Shown in pieces: positions 14,836-15,240 of a stretch of 15,240 nt of DNA. The DNA is taken from assembly GCA_009699795.1 (NCBI GenBank), contig WLNK01000012.1:1-15240 (forward strand), written 5' to 3'. The notes under the pieces were generated by a model that saw only the letters and a list, made by a program, of their open reading frames with translations, was not told the origin of the DNA and made no database searches. Origin of the DNA: Actinomycetota bacterium (GTDB taxonomy: Bacteria > Actinomycetota > Actinomycetes > Nanopelagicales > Nanopelagicaceae). A program made the position numbers and the translations under genes. Within the stretch, counting starts at the first letter, position 1. Each line of letters starts with the position of its first letter.

Positions 14836-15240
14836 AATTTGGTCAATACCCGCACTTCGATTTTTTAAATGGAAACGAAGAAGCGGGCATTTTCTTTTCG
14901 CTAGCGCATCACTATCGCCAAGAGCTTGTGCCATCAACAAAGTTTTGAAATCAAATGATTGACCGGGGATTTTCAAATCAGCTGAAGTCTCTCCCGTAAT
15001 CTGTAAGAAAGAACCATTTTGCTGGCCACCTTTATGAAATTGTCCGGTTGAATGTAAGAATCTAGGGCCCCAGCCAAAACTTACAGGGCGCCCAGATTTG
15101 GCAGATAAAATCTCGCGAAGCTTAGAAATTTTTTCGTCTTCAACTCGATCAAGGTAGGCCATGACAGCGATATAGCCTCGTGAATCAGTGTTGGAAATGA
15201 GATTTTTAAGCGCAGAAAGAAGTGTTACTCCGTGGCCAAA
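14812..15240 (-). CDS. pgi: Glucose-6-phosphate isomerase, C-terminal part (5' end beyond window)
   Basis: The minus-strand frame is open from the window edge to TAA at 14814-14812 and encodes the last 142 residues. The segment has the features of the second SIS (sugar isomerase) domain of the phosphoglucose isomerase type found alone or fused to transaldolase in actinobacteria. These are GWGPRFLHSTGQFHKGG, then FLQITGE, then FDFKTLLMAQALGDSDAL, and a final LLRFHL strand. The enzyme interconverts glucose 6-phosphate and fructose 6-phosphate. Whether a transaldolase domain precedes it cannot be seen. An internal Met at 15162 is not the start, because conserved sequence continues upstream (FGHGVTLLSALKNLI). 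In many actinobacteria this neighbourhood carries pentose-phosphate genes (tkt, tal, zwf), which may lie beyond the edge. It ends three bases from rbpA. Confidence 0.88.
   Translation of the reverse strand, partial: FGHGVTLLSALKNLISNTDSRGYIAVMAYLDRVEDEKISKLREILSAKSGRPVSFGWGPRFLHSTGQFHKGGQQNGSFLQITGETSADLKIPGQSFDFKTLLMAQALGDSDALAKRKCPLLRFHLKNRSAGIDQILKAAIAL

Noticed and set aside
1..15240. Mobile elements, CRISPR arrays, tRNA or defence genes
   Set aside because: No transposase, integrase, direct-repeat array, cloverleaf or unfamiliar gene cluster was seen; all coding regions fall into well-known housekeeping families.

Overview
The window is a gene-dense stretch of an actinobacterial chromosome. 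The assignment rests on rbpA (an RNA polymerase-binding protein restricted to actinobacteria), an actinobacterial-type whiA whose product opens MAMTASVKDELSR, and the classic order rpsA-coaE-uvrB ... uvrA-uvrC-rapZ-yvcK-whiA-gap-pgk-tpiA-secG-rbpA. Base composition is AT-rich for the phylum (mid-40s percent GC by eye, not computed). Genes overlap or abut almost throughout, and uvrB, uvrA and uvrC are directly contiguous. Together these point to a streamlined, low-GC free-living lineage such as the freshwater acI group (Nanopelagicales, 'Ca. Planktophila/Nanopelagicus'); that placement is inference.

Layout. 1-616: 3' part of rpsA (ribosomal protein S1), closed by a strong two-tier intrinsic terminator (626-691). 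719-8181: coaE, then the whole excinuclease set uvrB-uvrA-uvrC, all forward with gaps of 9, -1 and 0 bases. coaE and uvrB are each preceded by the same TAGGCT box exactly six bases before the start codon, which looks like paired leaderless promoters. 8220-11027: rapZ-yvcK-whiA, a conserved trio. 11028-11182: a 155-base non-coding region with an inverted repeat and a possible -10 box. 11183-14185: the triose-phosphate glycolytic genes gap-pgk-tpiA. 14237-14808: secG and rbpA. 14812-15240: the 3' end of a convergent phosphoglucose isomerase gene that leaves the window. There is no gene-free stretch longer than 155 bases, and I saw no tRNA, rRNA, CRISPR array or insertion sequence.

How the genes work together. 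UvrA/UvrB/UvrC recognise and incise bulky DNA lesions. CoaE makes the last step of coenzyme A. RapZ and YvcK are linked in other bacteria to amino-sugar and cell-envelope precursor control, and WhiA is a DNA-binding regulator always found next to them. Gap, Pgk and TpiA form the core of lower glycolysis, with Pgi converging from the other side. SecG is a translocon subunit and RbpA stabilises the housekeeping sigma factor on RNA polymerase.

The main anomaly is rapZ. Its reading frame is intact and full length except for one in-frame amber codon (TAG, 8313-8315) at residue 32, directly after the P-loop region, where relatives carry an aromatic residue. TAG is an ordinary stop for five other genes here, so genome-wide recoding is unlikely. 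Either this is a recent nonsense mutation or sequencing error, or the gene is expressed by readthrough or by restart at the GTG that directly follows the TAG. Apart from this the window is ordinary housekeeping sequence; I did not find a convincing new defence or mobile system.
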